A stretch of DNA of 32,175 bases from Campylobacterales bacterium (GTDB lineage: Bacteria > Campylobacterota > Campylobacteria > Campylobacterales > Sulfurovaceae): assembly GCA_014763885.1 (NCBI GenBank), contig JACXUO010000013.1, positions 1 to 32,175 on the forward strand. Reading direction: 5' to 3'. The position numbers and the translations under genes are program-made. Positions 6,540 to 14,201 of this stretch are shown one piece after another. The notes below the pieces were generated by a model, which did not search any database, was not told the DNA's origin, and saw only the letters and a program-made list of their open reading frames with translations. Each line of letters starts with the position of its first letter. The stretch's first letter is position 1.

Positions 6540-8288
6540 GTGAAACAGTTATATATTTTTTGGATGATCTCTCTTTTGGGGCTCGAGGGGCTTTATGCCA
6601 AGGAGAGGCTGGAGGTACGTTTCAAGCCTGTTGCTTTCCCGAAGACAGCATCGGAGAAGTATAGGCTGCGTGCTTCTGATGAAGCGGTCATCAACAATAA
6701 AAAACAGAAGATAGGGTTCAGCACCCTGATGGTCACCGGCAATATGGATAACGGCGAGGTGTATGGCCTGCTGAAAGACAGAGAGGATAGGCCGCTGACG
6801 CTGCGCGACGGCAGCCCCTATCTCTGCAACGGAACTTCCAACCCCTTTGGCTCTGGCGCGGGACTGGACCATGTGTCGCTGCTACAGAAAAACGCCACGC
6901 TCTATATGGTCTCGCAGTTTGAGTGCCAGGTGGGCGCCTATTATATCAATGAACTGCAGCAGGATGCACAGGGGGGACTGCAACCCAAACCGGGTACCCT
7001 CAGATATGTCTCCCAGAAAGAGGAGTTCGGCGGCTATGTGCACTGCGCGGGGATGAAAACCCCCTGGGAGAGCCATCTGGGCAGCGAAGAGTATCCTCCC
7101 GATGCGAAGCTGCGGCAAAAAGACGGTTCGATCGATCTCTACTATGATTTTATCGCGGATTACTGGGGAGGCGACCTTGCTCTGGCCAACCCCTATTACT
7201 ACGGATGGGTCCCGGAACTCTCGATCGGTCAGCAAGGTGAAGTAGACTATACCAAGCACTACTCCATGGGAAGGTTTTCCCACGAAATGGCCTATGTGAT
7301 GCCGGACAGAAGAACGGTCTATCTCTCCGATGACGGTACGAATGTCGGGTTTTTCATGTATGTGGCAAAACGTGCGGAAGATCTGAGCGAGGGGACACTT
7401 TATGCCGCAAAGTGGGAACAGTTAAGCAGCGATAAGGGCGGAAGCGCAGCACTCTCCTGGATCGAACTCGGCAGGGCAAAAGACAGCGAGATCAGGGCGA
7501 TGCTCGACCCCGACCACAATATCTCCACCAATGACGGGTTGTGTTTTCATGATATCTTCGAAGAGGGGATGCACAATGGTGTATGTCAAACAGGATATAC
7601 GTCGATCAATACCGAAGCAGGTTTCGAGTGCCTCAGGGTCAAAAAGGGGATGGAGAAAGCCGCAGCATTTCTCGAGACCAGACGTTATGCGGCGATGATG
7701 GGTGCGACGACAGAGTTCCGCAAAGGGGAGGGGATCACCTTTGATACTTCCTCCCGCAGGCTCTATTTTTCTCTCAGCGAGATAGGGAGGGGGATGGAAG
7801 ACCATGCCAAGAAGGGAAGTAAGAACAGCCAATACGACCGGGGCGGTCACAACCATATCCGGCTTCTCTACAACCCCTGCGGGGGCGTCTATGCGCTCAC
7901 GGTTGACGATACCTACAAAGCAACATCGATGAAAGCGGAGCTGGTGGGCAAGCCGATAAAAGAGGGGTTTTCTGATGGGTGCGCGCTTGGATCTATCGCC
8001 AATCCCGACAACATCACTTTTTTGCCGAATTCATCGATCCTGGTGATCGGAGAGGACAGCTCCTATCATGAGAACAACACGGTCTGGGCGTATGATACCA
8101 TCACCAAAACACTCACCCCCATCATCGTGCTGCCCAAAGGGGCGGAAGCTACTTCGCCTTTCTGGTACAGCGATATCAACGGCTATGGATACCTGCTGCT
8201 CGTGACACAGCACCCGCATCCCAAAAGCGAAAACAGGGGAGAGTCCAGCGTGGGGGTCCTTGGACCGTTCAGGGGGTTTGGGAAGTAA
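6540..8288 (+). CDS. phoX: PhoX-family (DUF839) phosphatase, exported
   Basis: A 582-residue protein related to PhoX, the Fe/Ca-dependent alkaline phosphatase that releases phosphate from organic esters outside the cytoplasm. Support comes from C169 in CAGMKTPWESHLGSEEY (169-185), matching the family C-x3-TPW...EE metal-binding block, then FSHEMAYVMPD with LSDDGTN, GEGITFD, and NPDNITFLPN with VIGEDSS near the C-terminus. The start is GTG at 6540 behind GGAG. Residues 1-20 form a Sec-type signal peptide ending in LYA; there is no twin-arginine motif, although many PhoX proteins use Tat. Its neighbours support a phosphate-scavenging role. No Pho box lies directly upstream; the MITE-like element occupies that space. 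Confidence 0.8.
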   Translation: MKQLYIFWMISLLGLEGLYAKERLEVRFKPVAFPKTASEKYRLRASDEAVINNKKQKIGFSTLMVTGNMDNGEVYGLLKDREDRPLTLRDGSPYLCNGTSNPFGSGAGLDHVSLLQKNATLYMVSQFECQVGAYYINELQQDAQGGLQPKPGTLRYVSQKEEFGGYVHCAGMKTPWESHLGSEEYPPDAKLRQKDGSIDLYYDFIADYWGGDLALANPYYYGWVPELSIGQQGEVDYTKHYSMGRFSHEMAYVMPDRRTVYLSDDGTNVGFFMYVAKRAEDLSEGTLYAAKWEQLSSDKGGSAALSWIELGRAKDSEIRAMLDPDHNISTNDGLCFHDIFEEGMHNGVCQTGYTSINTEAGFECLRVKKGMEKAAAFLETRRYAAMMGATTEFRKGEGITFDTSSRRLYFSLSEIGRGMEDHAKKGSKNSQYDRGGHNHIRLLYNPCGGVYALTVDDTYKATSMKAELVGKPIKEGFSDGCALGSIANPDNITFLPNSSILVIGEDSSYHENNTVWAYDTITKTLTPIIVLPKGAEATSPFWYSDINGYGYLLLVTQHPHPKSENRGESSVGVLGPFRGFGK

Positions 8289-8620
8289 AAGATGCCCTTA
8301 TGCGAGGCATACCACATTTGATCAGATGGAATGTATGGAGATAAGTGCTTCGTCTTGTTTGATGTTTTTAAGGATAGAAGTTTGGAAAATAGGCATATAG
8401 GACTCTTGAATATTTGTGTGGGTAAATAGTATCAAAGAATGGCTAAAAGTTTTTCACATACCCCCCCTCCTGTTCTGCGGCAGCAATGAAAAAGGCATCC
8501 CCCATGGACCTGTAAGAGAAGAGAAGCGGAAGGAAATGAACGTCACGGGATCAGAAGATGGCATAGATAAAAATCCGGCATTGTTACCGCTTTGTTATGA
8601 ACTGAAGTTAGCATACGTTT

Positions 8621-8743
8621 AAGAAGACCTAATGTATCAGTTTTATTTCCCCGTTCTCATGGTTTCCCTATCACCTGAGAATGGAGACTTTTCTTTCCAA
8701 TCACTCTAGAATAAACCTCTGAAATTCGCATTTAGGTCTTCTT
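8621..8743. repeat. 123-base inverted-repeat element
   Basis: AAGAAGACCTAA at 8621-8632 is perfectly complemented by TTAGGTCTTCTT at 8732-8743. A second inverted pair, TTCTCA...TGAGAA, lies inside (about 8655-8684), so the transcript could fold into a branched stem. There is no coding capacity. It may be a small non-autonomous mobile element or a structured RNA. Confidence 0.45.
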
Positions 8744-8805
8744 TCATCGGCACGCAGTCCGCCGCTGAAAAACACAAAGATCCTCCACACCGCAAAAGCG
8801 AACAA

Positions 8806-8838
8806 TGTTACCAAATCGTGATACTCTTGGGTTAACAT
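8806..8838 (+). promoter_or_regulatory. Degenerate Pho-box-like promoter of plcP-agt-phoH
   Basis: TGTTACC (8806-8812, one mismatch to TGTAACC) and the weak CGTGATA (8817-8823) have a period of 11. A -10-like TAACAT starts at 8833, exactly 10 bases after the last repeat base, as at the four clear sites. The hexamer ends 6 bases before the plcP ATG, so a leaderless transcript is predicted. The sequence match is poor; the geometry is the main support. Confidence 0.45.
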
Positions 8839-8844
8839 CACTGC

Positions 8845-9591
8845 ATGAAATATCGATCAATTTTTGTCTCCGACATCCATCTAGGCACCAAGTTCTCCCA
8901 GGCAGATGCATTTTTGGAATTTATGAAGCATCATGAGTCCGAAAACCTCTATATGGTAGGCGATATCATAGACGGGTGGGCACTGAAACGGAAATTCCGC
9001 TGGAGGCAGTCACACTCGGATGTGGTACAGAAGGTACTCAGAAAGGCGAGGAAGGGTACCCGGGTCTATCTTGTTACAGGAAATCATGATGAGTTCCTGC
9101 GCCCTTTTTTGCCTCTGATGCTGGGGGATAATCTCGAAGTGGACAATGCGTTTGAGTATCTGAGCCTCAGCGGGAAAAAATATTATGTCACGCACGGGGA
9201 TATCTTTGACTCGATCACCCTGACAAAAAAGTGGCTGGCAGTCCTCGGGGACTACGGCTATGAGGTGCTGCTCAACCTCAATCATATTTTGCATTTTTTC
9301 AGACAAAAACTGGGGATCAAACGCTACTGGTCACTCTCCAAATATGTCAAAGACAATGTGAAAAAGTCGGTCAGCTTTATCACAGACTTTGAAGAGATAC
9401 TCTCCCAGCATGCCAAACACAAGGGATATGACGGCATCATCTGCGGACATATCCATAAAGCGGAGATGAAAATGATCGACGGGATAGAGTATAAAAACTC
9501 CGGGGACTGGGTCGAGTCGTGTACTGCGCTCGCGGAGACGCTTGACGGGGAGTGGAAAGTGATCCACTGGCATGAGAATGAAAAGCATTAA
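8845..9591 (+). CDS. plcP: PlcP-like metallophosphoesterase (phospholipase C of lipid remodelling)
   Basis: A 248-residue calcineurin-type phosphoesterase. Metal-binding motifs are D10-x-H12, GD-x2-D (39-43), GNHDE (79-83), H117-G-D and GHIH (201-204). The family also contains LpxH, but GDIIDGW, GNHDEFLRPF, RYWSLSKYVK and NSGDWVESCTA match my memory of PlcP of Sinorhizobium and marine bacteria, which cleaves phospholipid head groups to leave diacylglycerol when phosphate is scarce. The 20-base overlap with a glycosyltransferase gene reproduces the known plcP-agt pairing, and phoH follows. No signal peptide or membrane helix is seen. LpxH-type lipid A function remains possible and would be the default database name. 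Confidence 0.72.
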   Translation: MKYRSIFVSDIHLGTKFSQADAFLEFMKHHESENLYMVGDIIDGWALKRKFRWRQSHSDVVQKVLRKARKGTRVYLVTGNHDEFLRPFLPLMLGDNLEVDNAFEYLSLSGKKYYVTHGDIFDSITLTKKWLAVLGDYGYEVLLNLNHILHFFRQKLGIKRYWSLSKYVKDNVKKSVSFITDFEEILSQHAKHKGYDGIICGHIHKAEMKMIDGIEYKNSGDWVESCTALAETLDGEWKVIHWHENEKH

Positions 9592-10726
9592 AGTCCTGCT
9601 CTTTACCGATACGCTCTGCGATGTGAACGGGGTTTCCCGTTTTATACAGGATATCTCTAAGCTTGCCCACCAAAAAGGGCTGGCCTTTTATGTGGTGACC
9701 TCTACGGCGAAAAGCTGTCCCGACCTTCCCAATGTGCAGATCATCAAGCCTTTATTGCGCACCAGGATGCCTTTTTACCCCGATCTTGATCTTGTCGTCC
9801 CCTCCTATCGCAAGCTGAAATCCATCACGGAGGAGATCGGTCCCGATGTCGTGCATATCTCGACGCCCGGTTTTGTCGGGTTGATGGGGCGGCGGATCGC
9901 TCAGAAAAAATCGCTGCCGATACTGGGAACCTACCATACCGATTTTCCCGCATTTGCCTATAATAACATGCCCTATACCATAGTGAAGCAGGTCGGTAAC
10001 AGGGTGATGCGTTGGTTCTACCGTGATTTCAGGGCGATTTTTGTCCGAAGCGAGGCCTATCAGAAGATCGTCAGGGAGGATGTCAGATTCGATCCCGCAA
10101 AGATACATACCCTCAAAGCCGGGATAGATATCCGTAAATTTCATGCCGGCTATAGAGATATGGGGATATGGCAGGGGTACGGTATCCCGGAGGGATCCCT
10201 CAAAGCACTCTATGTCGGGAGGTTCACAAAAGAGAAGAACTTCCCCCTGCTTCTGGAACTGTGGAAAGCGTACTATGCACAAAGCCAAAACAAAAACATC
10301 TATCTGATCACCGTCGGAGGCGCTCTGGATGAAACACTGTTTGAAAAATACCATATCAGGTCCCTGGGGATCAAAAGGGGAGAAGAACTTTCAAAGATCT
10401 ATGCCGGCAGCGATCTTTTTCTGTTTCCTTCGACGACGGATACACTGGGGCAGGTGGTGATGGAGGCGATGTCTTCGGGGCTCCCGGTGATCGTCAGTGA
10501 CAAAGGAGGCCCGCAAACCCTGATAGGAAAAAAGAGTGAAGCGGGGTATGCGATCGATGTGAAAGAGAGGGCACTGTGGCTGGAGAAGATCAAGGCACTG
10601 ATGGAGGATGCGTCCCTCAGGGCCGAGATGGGTGCCAAGGGGAGCCGGCTGATTGCCCGTATGGATATCGAAAAAAGTTTTGAAGCGTTCTGGAAGGAGC
10701 ATAGGCAACAGAGCGGAGGGAGATAG
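9572..10726 (+). CDS. Agt-like GT4 glycosyltransferase (diacylglycerol glycosylation)
   Basis: A 384-residue GT-B glycosyltransferase of family GT4. An N-terminal acceptor domain opens with KVLLFTDTLCDVNGVSRF; the C-terminal donor domain carries YVGRFTKEKN and the nucleotide-sugar motif STTDTLGQVVMEAMSSGLPV. It overlaps plcP by 20 bases, implying translational coupling; ATG 9578 is an alternative start. In P-limited bacteria the partner of PlcP is Agt, which adds a sugar to the released diacylglycerol and yields phosphorus-free glycolipid. The sugar cannot be told from sequence. Other GT4 roles, such as LPS or mannosyl transfer, are not excluded; context drives this call. Confidence 0.7.
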   Translation: MRMKSIKVLLFTDTLCDVNGVSRFIQDISKLAHQKGLAFYVVTSTAKSCPDLPNVQIIKPLLRTRMPFYPDLDLVVPSYRKLKSITEEIGPDVVHISTPGFVGLMGRRIAQKKSLPILGTYHTDFPAFAYNNMPYTIVKQVGNRVMRWFYRDFRAIFVRSEAYQKIVREDVRFDPAKIHTLKAGIDIRKFHAGYRDMGIWQGYGIPEGSLKALYVGRFTKEKNFPLLLELWKAYYAQSQNKNIYLITVGGALDETLFEKYHIRSLGIKRGEELSKIYAGSDLFLFPSTTDTLGQVVMEAMSSGLPVIVSDKGGPQTLIGKKSEAGYAIDVKERALWLEKIKALMEDASLRAEMGAKGSRLIARMDIEKSFEAFWKEHRQQSGGR

Positions 10727-10729
10727 TCT

Positions 10730-12103
10730 ATGGGACAGAAAATCTATGTGGTCGATACCAATATCATATTGCAGGATATACAGCATCTTTATGATATTTC
10801 CGACAAAGGAAGCAATATCATCGTCATTCCGGAGACAGTATTAATGGAGCTGGAGGAGAAGAAAAAGCTCTTGAATGAGCTGGGATACCATTCACGCGCT
10901 TTTGCAAGACTATTAGCCAAAGCAAAGACCAAAGAGGTAGACCATAAAATGCACTTTAAGGTCGTTAAAATAGTTGTGGATAGGATGGAGCTTCATCTGA
11001 TATCAAAAGACCGGTATGAAAGCGAGATGCTTGAGCACAATCTCTCGGAAAGCAACGACAAACGTATCATAGAGATCGCAGAGATCGCGCAACACTATTA
11101 TAAGGGTGCCAAAGTACATTTTTTGTCTATAGATATCTATGCACGGATGTTCGCGCTCCTTAAAAATATCAGAGCAGAGACACTGCATGATGACAGGGCA
11201 GATGTACCCGAATTTGATTTTGTCAAACAGATCACACTGGATTCAGTGTGTTTCAATGCGCTTCCCTTTGCCCCGATAGAGTCCTACGACAGGCACTATA
11301 TGCCGGAAAACTTTTGCTATACGTTTGTCTCCGATGACGGCAATACGGCGCACGGAATCATCAGCGATCAAAAGATACATCTCGTGGAGGATGGGGATTT
11401 TCACGGGCTTGCCGTAAGGCCCGCCAATCTGAAACAGAGGTATCTGTGCAAAGCGCTCCTCTCCAACCGCTATGACCTTGTGGTAGTGGATGCCAAGGCG
11501 GGGAGCGGCAAAACATTGATCAGTATCGCTTCGGCAATGCGTCTGATCGATCTGGGCTTCTATCAAAAGATCGTTTATGTGAGAAACTCTATCGAGTCAC
11601 TGGATAAAGGGGCTCAGGTGGGATTTCTGGCAGGGAATGAAGAGAAGTTCAGGATCTACAATATGGCACTCTACGATACCCTGGAGTTCATCGCAAAAAA
11701 ACGTATCAAAAGATATGAAAACAGGGACAAAGAGGAGTCCATCAGGTCAAAAATAGATCATCTGATGCAGAAGTATACGATTGAGATGCTATGGCCCGGA
11801 GAAGCCAGGGGACGTACACTCAGTGATGCGGTCGTGATCATGGATGAGTGGCAGAATGCTTCGGATAAAACGACCCAGCTCATTCTTTCCCGGCTTGATG
11901 AGAGCTGTATGGCTATTGTCATCGGATCCAACAGACAGATCGACAATTTGTATCTGAACCGCTACAACAATGGACTGACAACCCTCCTGAAGCAGACAAA
12001 GTTTTCACACGAGGGAGTAAAGATTTTTGCCCTTGAGCTTGACAGCGCTGTCAGAGGAAAGTTTGCGGAGTTTTCCGAAGAGGTTTTCGAACAGAGAAGA
12101 TAG
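10730..12103 (+). CDS. phoH: PIN-domain PhoH-family ATPase
   Basis: A 457-residue protein joining a PIN nuclease domain (about 4-135, with VVDTN containing D9, plus E40 and acidic residues near 110 and 134) to a PhoH P-loop ATPase (about 230-450). Walker A is AKAGSGKT (255-262); Walker B is AVVIMDE (367-373). The post-Walker B stretch reads DEWQNAS rather than the common DEAQN. PhoH2-type fusions have been linked to RNA unwinding and cleavage, and E. coli phoH is phosphate-starvation-inducible. It begins 3 bases after the glycosyltransferase with a GGAGGGAG site, so it is in the plcP operon. Confidence 0.88.
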   Translation: MGQKIYVVDTNIILQDIQHLYDISDKGSNIIVIPETVLMELEEKKKLLNELGYHSRAFARLLAKAKTKEVDHKMHFKVVKIVVDRMELHLISKDRYESEMLEHNLSESNDKRIIEIAEIAQHYYKGAKVHFLSIDIYARMFALLKNIRAETLHDDRADVPEFDFVKQITLDSVCFNALPFAPIESYDRHYMPENFCYTFVSDDGNTAHGIISDQKIHLVEDGDFHGLAVRPANLKQRYLCKALLSNRYDLVVVDAKAGSGKTLISIASAMRLIDLGFYQKIVYVRNSIESLDKGAQVGFLAGNEEKFRIYNMALYDTLEFIAKKRIKRYENRDKEESIRSKIDHLMQKYTIEMLWPGEARGRTLSDAVVIMDEWQNASDKTTQLILSRLDESCMAIVIGSNRQIDNLYLNRYNNGLTTLLKQTKFSHEGVKIFALELDSAVRGKFAEFSEEVFEQRR

Positions 12104-12123
12104 CATGCCAGGGGGATATTGTG

Positions 12124-12178
12124 TGTAATCGGAATGTAACCGTTCTGTAATCCTTGTGTAACCAAGAGTTTCTATGAT
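12124..12178 (+). promoter_or_regulatory. Four-repeat (double) Pho-box promoter of orf80-olsF
   Basis: Four heptamers, TGTAATC (12124), TGTAACC (12135), TGTAATC (12146) and TGTAACC (12157), follow one another at exactly 11-bp steps. The -10 hexamer TATGAT is at 12173-12178, starting exactly 10 bases after the last repeat base (12163). This is the strongest such array in the window. It predicts strong phosphate-dependent control of the lipid gene downstream. Confidence 0.82.
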
Positions 12179-12200
12179 TGCATTATAAAGAGGAGTCAGG

Positions 12201-12443
12201 ATGACACATATGAAATATGAACCAAAACTCGGTACGGTCTCTGCGGAGAATATTGACAAGCTTATACGCAAGATCGGGAAATCCCTTTTCCTTGATGATG
12301 AGGTAGCGAGTGCGCTGATCTATAAAGAGTGGGAAATGGTCGAATCATTGTTTGAAAAACACAAAAAAGTCAAAGCGGTACACAAACATCTGCTCCTGGA
12401 GATCGAGGGGCACTACAGAGGGAGGATCGTATGCAGCAACTGA
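12201..12443 (+). CDS. Small protein of unknown function encoded with olsF
   Basis: An 80-residue protein I do not recognise. It looks helical and soluble, lysine- and glutamate-rich, with a histidine-containing C-terminal half (KAVHKHLLLEIEGHYRGR). No signal peptide is seen. AGGAG precedes the ATG at 12201; a second ATG is at 12210. It is the first gene behind the four-repeat Pho box and its end overlaps the olsF start by 13 bases, so the two should be translationally coupled. A helper or regulator of the acyltransferase is an inference from position only. Confidence 0.65.
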   Translation: MTHMKYEPKLGTVSAENIDKLIRKIGKSLFLDDEVASALIYKEWEMVESLFEKHKKVKAVHKHLLLEIEGHYRGRIVCSN

Positions 12444-14143
12444 GTGTTGAGAGCTTTATGGTCCATCACTATCCGGGGATCGACCAGTTTCCCTGTACTG
12501 TAAAGAAACTCCTGTTTTCGGGGATGAAGAGGCTGTGCCACGAAAGCCAGATCAATGAGTTCCTTGCCGCCAACAGGCACAAGGATGCACTGAGCTTTAT
12601 AGAGGCGATCATTGACTACTTTGATATAACGATCGGGCTGAAAAAAGATGAGATGGCACGTATCCCCGCCTATGGCCGCACCGTGATCATCGCGAACCAT
12701 CCTCTGGGAGCACTGGATGCCCTGGCGCTGATACATCTTCTCAAGGATGTACGAAAGGATATCAAGATCGTGGCCAATTCGTTTTTGGGCCAGCTTGACA
12801 ACCTGAGAGATATCCTGATCCCGATGGACAATATCAGAGGGAAGATGGACAAGGGGGTCGTCACGGGGATATACCAGGCCCTCTCGGAAGAAAAGGCGGT
12901 CATCATTTTCCCTGCAGGGGAGGTAAGCCGGGCAAGGCCGAGCGGCGTAAAAGATACCAAGTGGAAGAGCGGCTTCCTGAAGATCGCGACGAAGATGAAA
13001 GCCCCTATCCTCCCGATCTATATCAAAGCCAAAAACTCCAAGAGCTTCTATCTGCTCTCGATGGTCAACCGCTCTCTGGCTACTGCCACGCTGCCGCATG
13101 AGATGTTCAAGGGGAGAGGGAAGCAGATCGACTTTACGATCGGTAGATCGATCCCGTATGCCTCCTACAATATCGCCATCCCGACGAATGAAAAGATCAA
13201 GCTGCTTCGTAAACACTTTTACCGGGTTGCCCGAAAGAGGCAAGAGCTGTTCAAAACCGAAAATCCCATCTCGATGCCCGAGACGCCAAGCGAGATCAAA
13301 AAAGCGCTCAAAGAGGGAACAGTGCTGGGAGAGACTCTGGACGGGAAACGCATCATCCTCTACGAATCAGCGCAGGAGAACTGTGTCATCAAGGAGATAG
13401 GAAGGCTCAGGGAGATCAGTTTCCGGTTTGTCGGAGAGGGGAGCGGTAAAAAACGGGATATCGACGGATATGATTTTTACTATAAACATCTGATCATCTG
13501 GGATGATGAACAGCTGGAGATCGCGGGTGCCTACCGTTTGGGATTGAGCGGACAGATCGTGGAGGATTTCGATATTGAGGGACTCTACTCCTCTTCGCTC
13601 TTTGAATACCATGAGGGGTTTGAAGCGCAGCTTGCCTGCGGGATCGAACTGGGGCGCAGTTTCGTTCAGCCCAAATACTGGAACTCAAGGGCACTGGATT
13701 ATCTGTGGCAGGGGCTTGGTGCCTTTGTCAAAGAGCGTCCTGACATCCGTTATCTCTTCGGTGCTGTGAGCATGAGCGACAGTTTCAACGAAAAGGCAAA
13801 AGCCCTGATGATCCATTTCTATTCCCACTACTTTGCCAGTGATGAGGTGCTGGTCACGCATAAAAATCCCTACTACCTCTCTTCGGAGATGAAAGCCTAC
13901 TGTCAATCTATTTTTGCCGGGGATGATTACAAGTCTGATCAGAGAGTGCTCAAAGAGGAACTGGGATACATGGGATATATGATCCCCACCCTCTATAAAC
14001 AGTATGCCGAAGTATGCGATGAGGGTGGCGTGAAGTTCCTTGACTTCGGATACGACAGGGACTTCAACAACTGCATTGACGGGTTTATCGTCGTAGATCT
14101 CCACAGGATGAAAGAGAGCAAGAGAAAGCGATACATTGGATAA
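12431..14143 (+). CDS. olsF: OlsF-type bifunctional acyltransferase (ornithine lipid synthesis)
   Basis: A 570-residue fusion. The N-terminal PlsC-like domain (about 60-280) carries NHPLGALD (89-96, H90/D96) and FPAGEVSRARPSG (160-172). The C-terminal half (about 300-550) is an OlsB-like GNAT N-acyltransferase with GRLREISFRFVGEGSG, a conserved IAGAYRLG and GRSFVQPKYW. In OlsF the GNAT half acylates ornithine to lyso-ornithine lipid and the PlsC-like half adds the second acyl chain, giving a phosphorus-free membrane lipid. GGAGG at 12421 fits the ATG at 12431. The Pho-box array upstream supports induction by phosphate limitation. Ornithine as substrate is inferred from family, not provable here. 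Confidence 0.8.
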   Translation: MQQLSVESFMVHHYPGIDQFPCTVKKLLFSGMKRLCHESQINEFLAANRHKDALSFIEAIIDYFDITIGLKKDEMARIPAYGRTVIIANHPLGALDALALIHLLKDVRKDIKIVANSFLGQLDNLRDILIPMDNIRGKMDKGVVTGIYQALSEEKAVIIFPAGEVSRARPSGVKDTKWKSGFLKIATKMKAPILPIYIKAKNSKSFYLLSMVNRSLATATLPHEMFKGRGKQIDFTIGRSIPYASYNIAIPTNEKIKLLRKHFYRVARKRQELFKTENPISMPETPSEIKKALKEGTVLGETLDGKRIILYESAQENCVIKEIGRLREISFRFVGEGSGKKRDIDGYDFYYKHLIIWDDEQLEIAGAYRLGLSGQIVEDFDIEGLYSSSLFEYHEGFEAQLACGIELGRSFVQPKYWNSRALDYLWQGLGAFVKERPDIRYLFGAVSMSDSFNEKAKALMIHFYSHYFASDEVLVTHKNPYYLSSEMKAYCQSIFAGDDYKSDQRVLKEELGYMGYMIPTLYKQYAEVCDEGGVKFLDFGYDRDFNNCIDGFIVVDLHRMKESKRKRYIG

Positions 14144-14189
14144 ATATGACAATATGACATCTTTTCATCTTCTTTTTTGCAGATAACGC

Positions 14190-14195
14190 TACACT
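14190..14195 (+). promoter_or_regulatory. -10 box of recQ, leaderless
   Basis: TACACT lies 6 bases before the recQ ATG at 14202 and no ribosome-binding site is present between them. Confidence 0.5.
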
Positions 14196-14201
14196 TTCGG
14201 T

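Larger units (their letters stand above)
8289..8844. other. 556-base intergenic region without a convincing gene
   Basis: A 68-codon open frame at 8416-8622 lacks a ribosome-binding site and looks spurious. A small hairpin (ATGCC...GGCAT, about 8292-8310) follows phoX. The stretch contains an inverted-repeat element (8621-8743) and the plcP promoter (8806-8838). Codon use and composition give no sign of a decayed gene. Confidence 0.5.

Noticed and set aside
8416-8622. 68-codon forward open frame in the gap after phoX
   Set aside because: No ribosome-binding site, low-complexity start and no recognisable sequence; treated as intergenic.
8845-9591. LpxH (lipid A UDP-diacylglucosamine hydrolase) as the first-choice name
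   Set aside because: Motifs are shared, but GDWVESCTA, the YWSLSKYVK segment, the overlapping glycosyltransferase and the phosphate context favour PlcP. Kept as the alternative.
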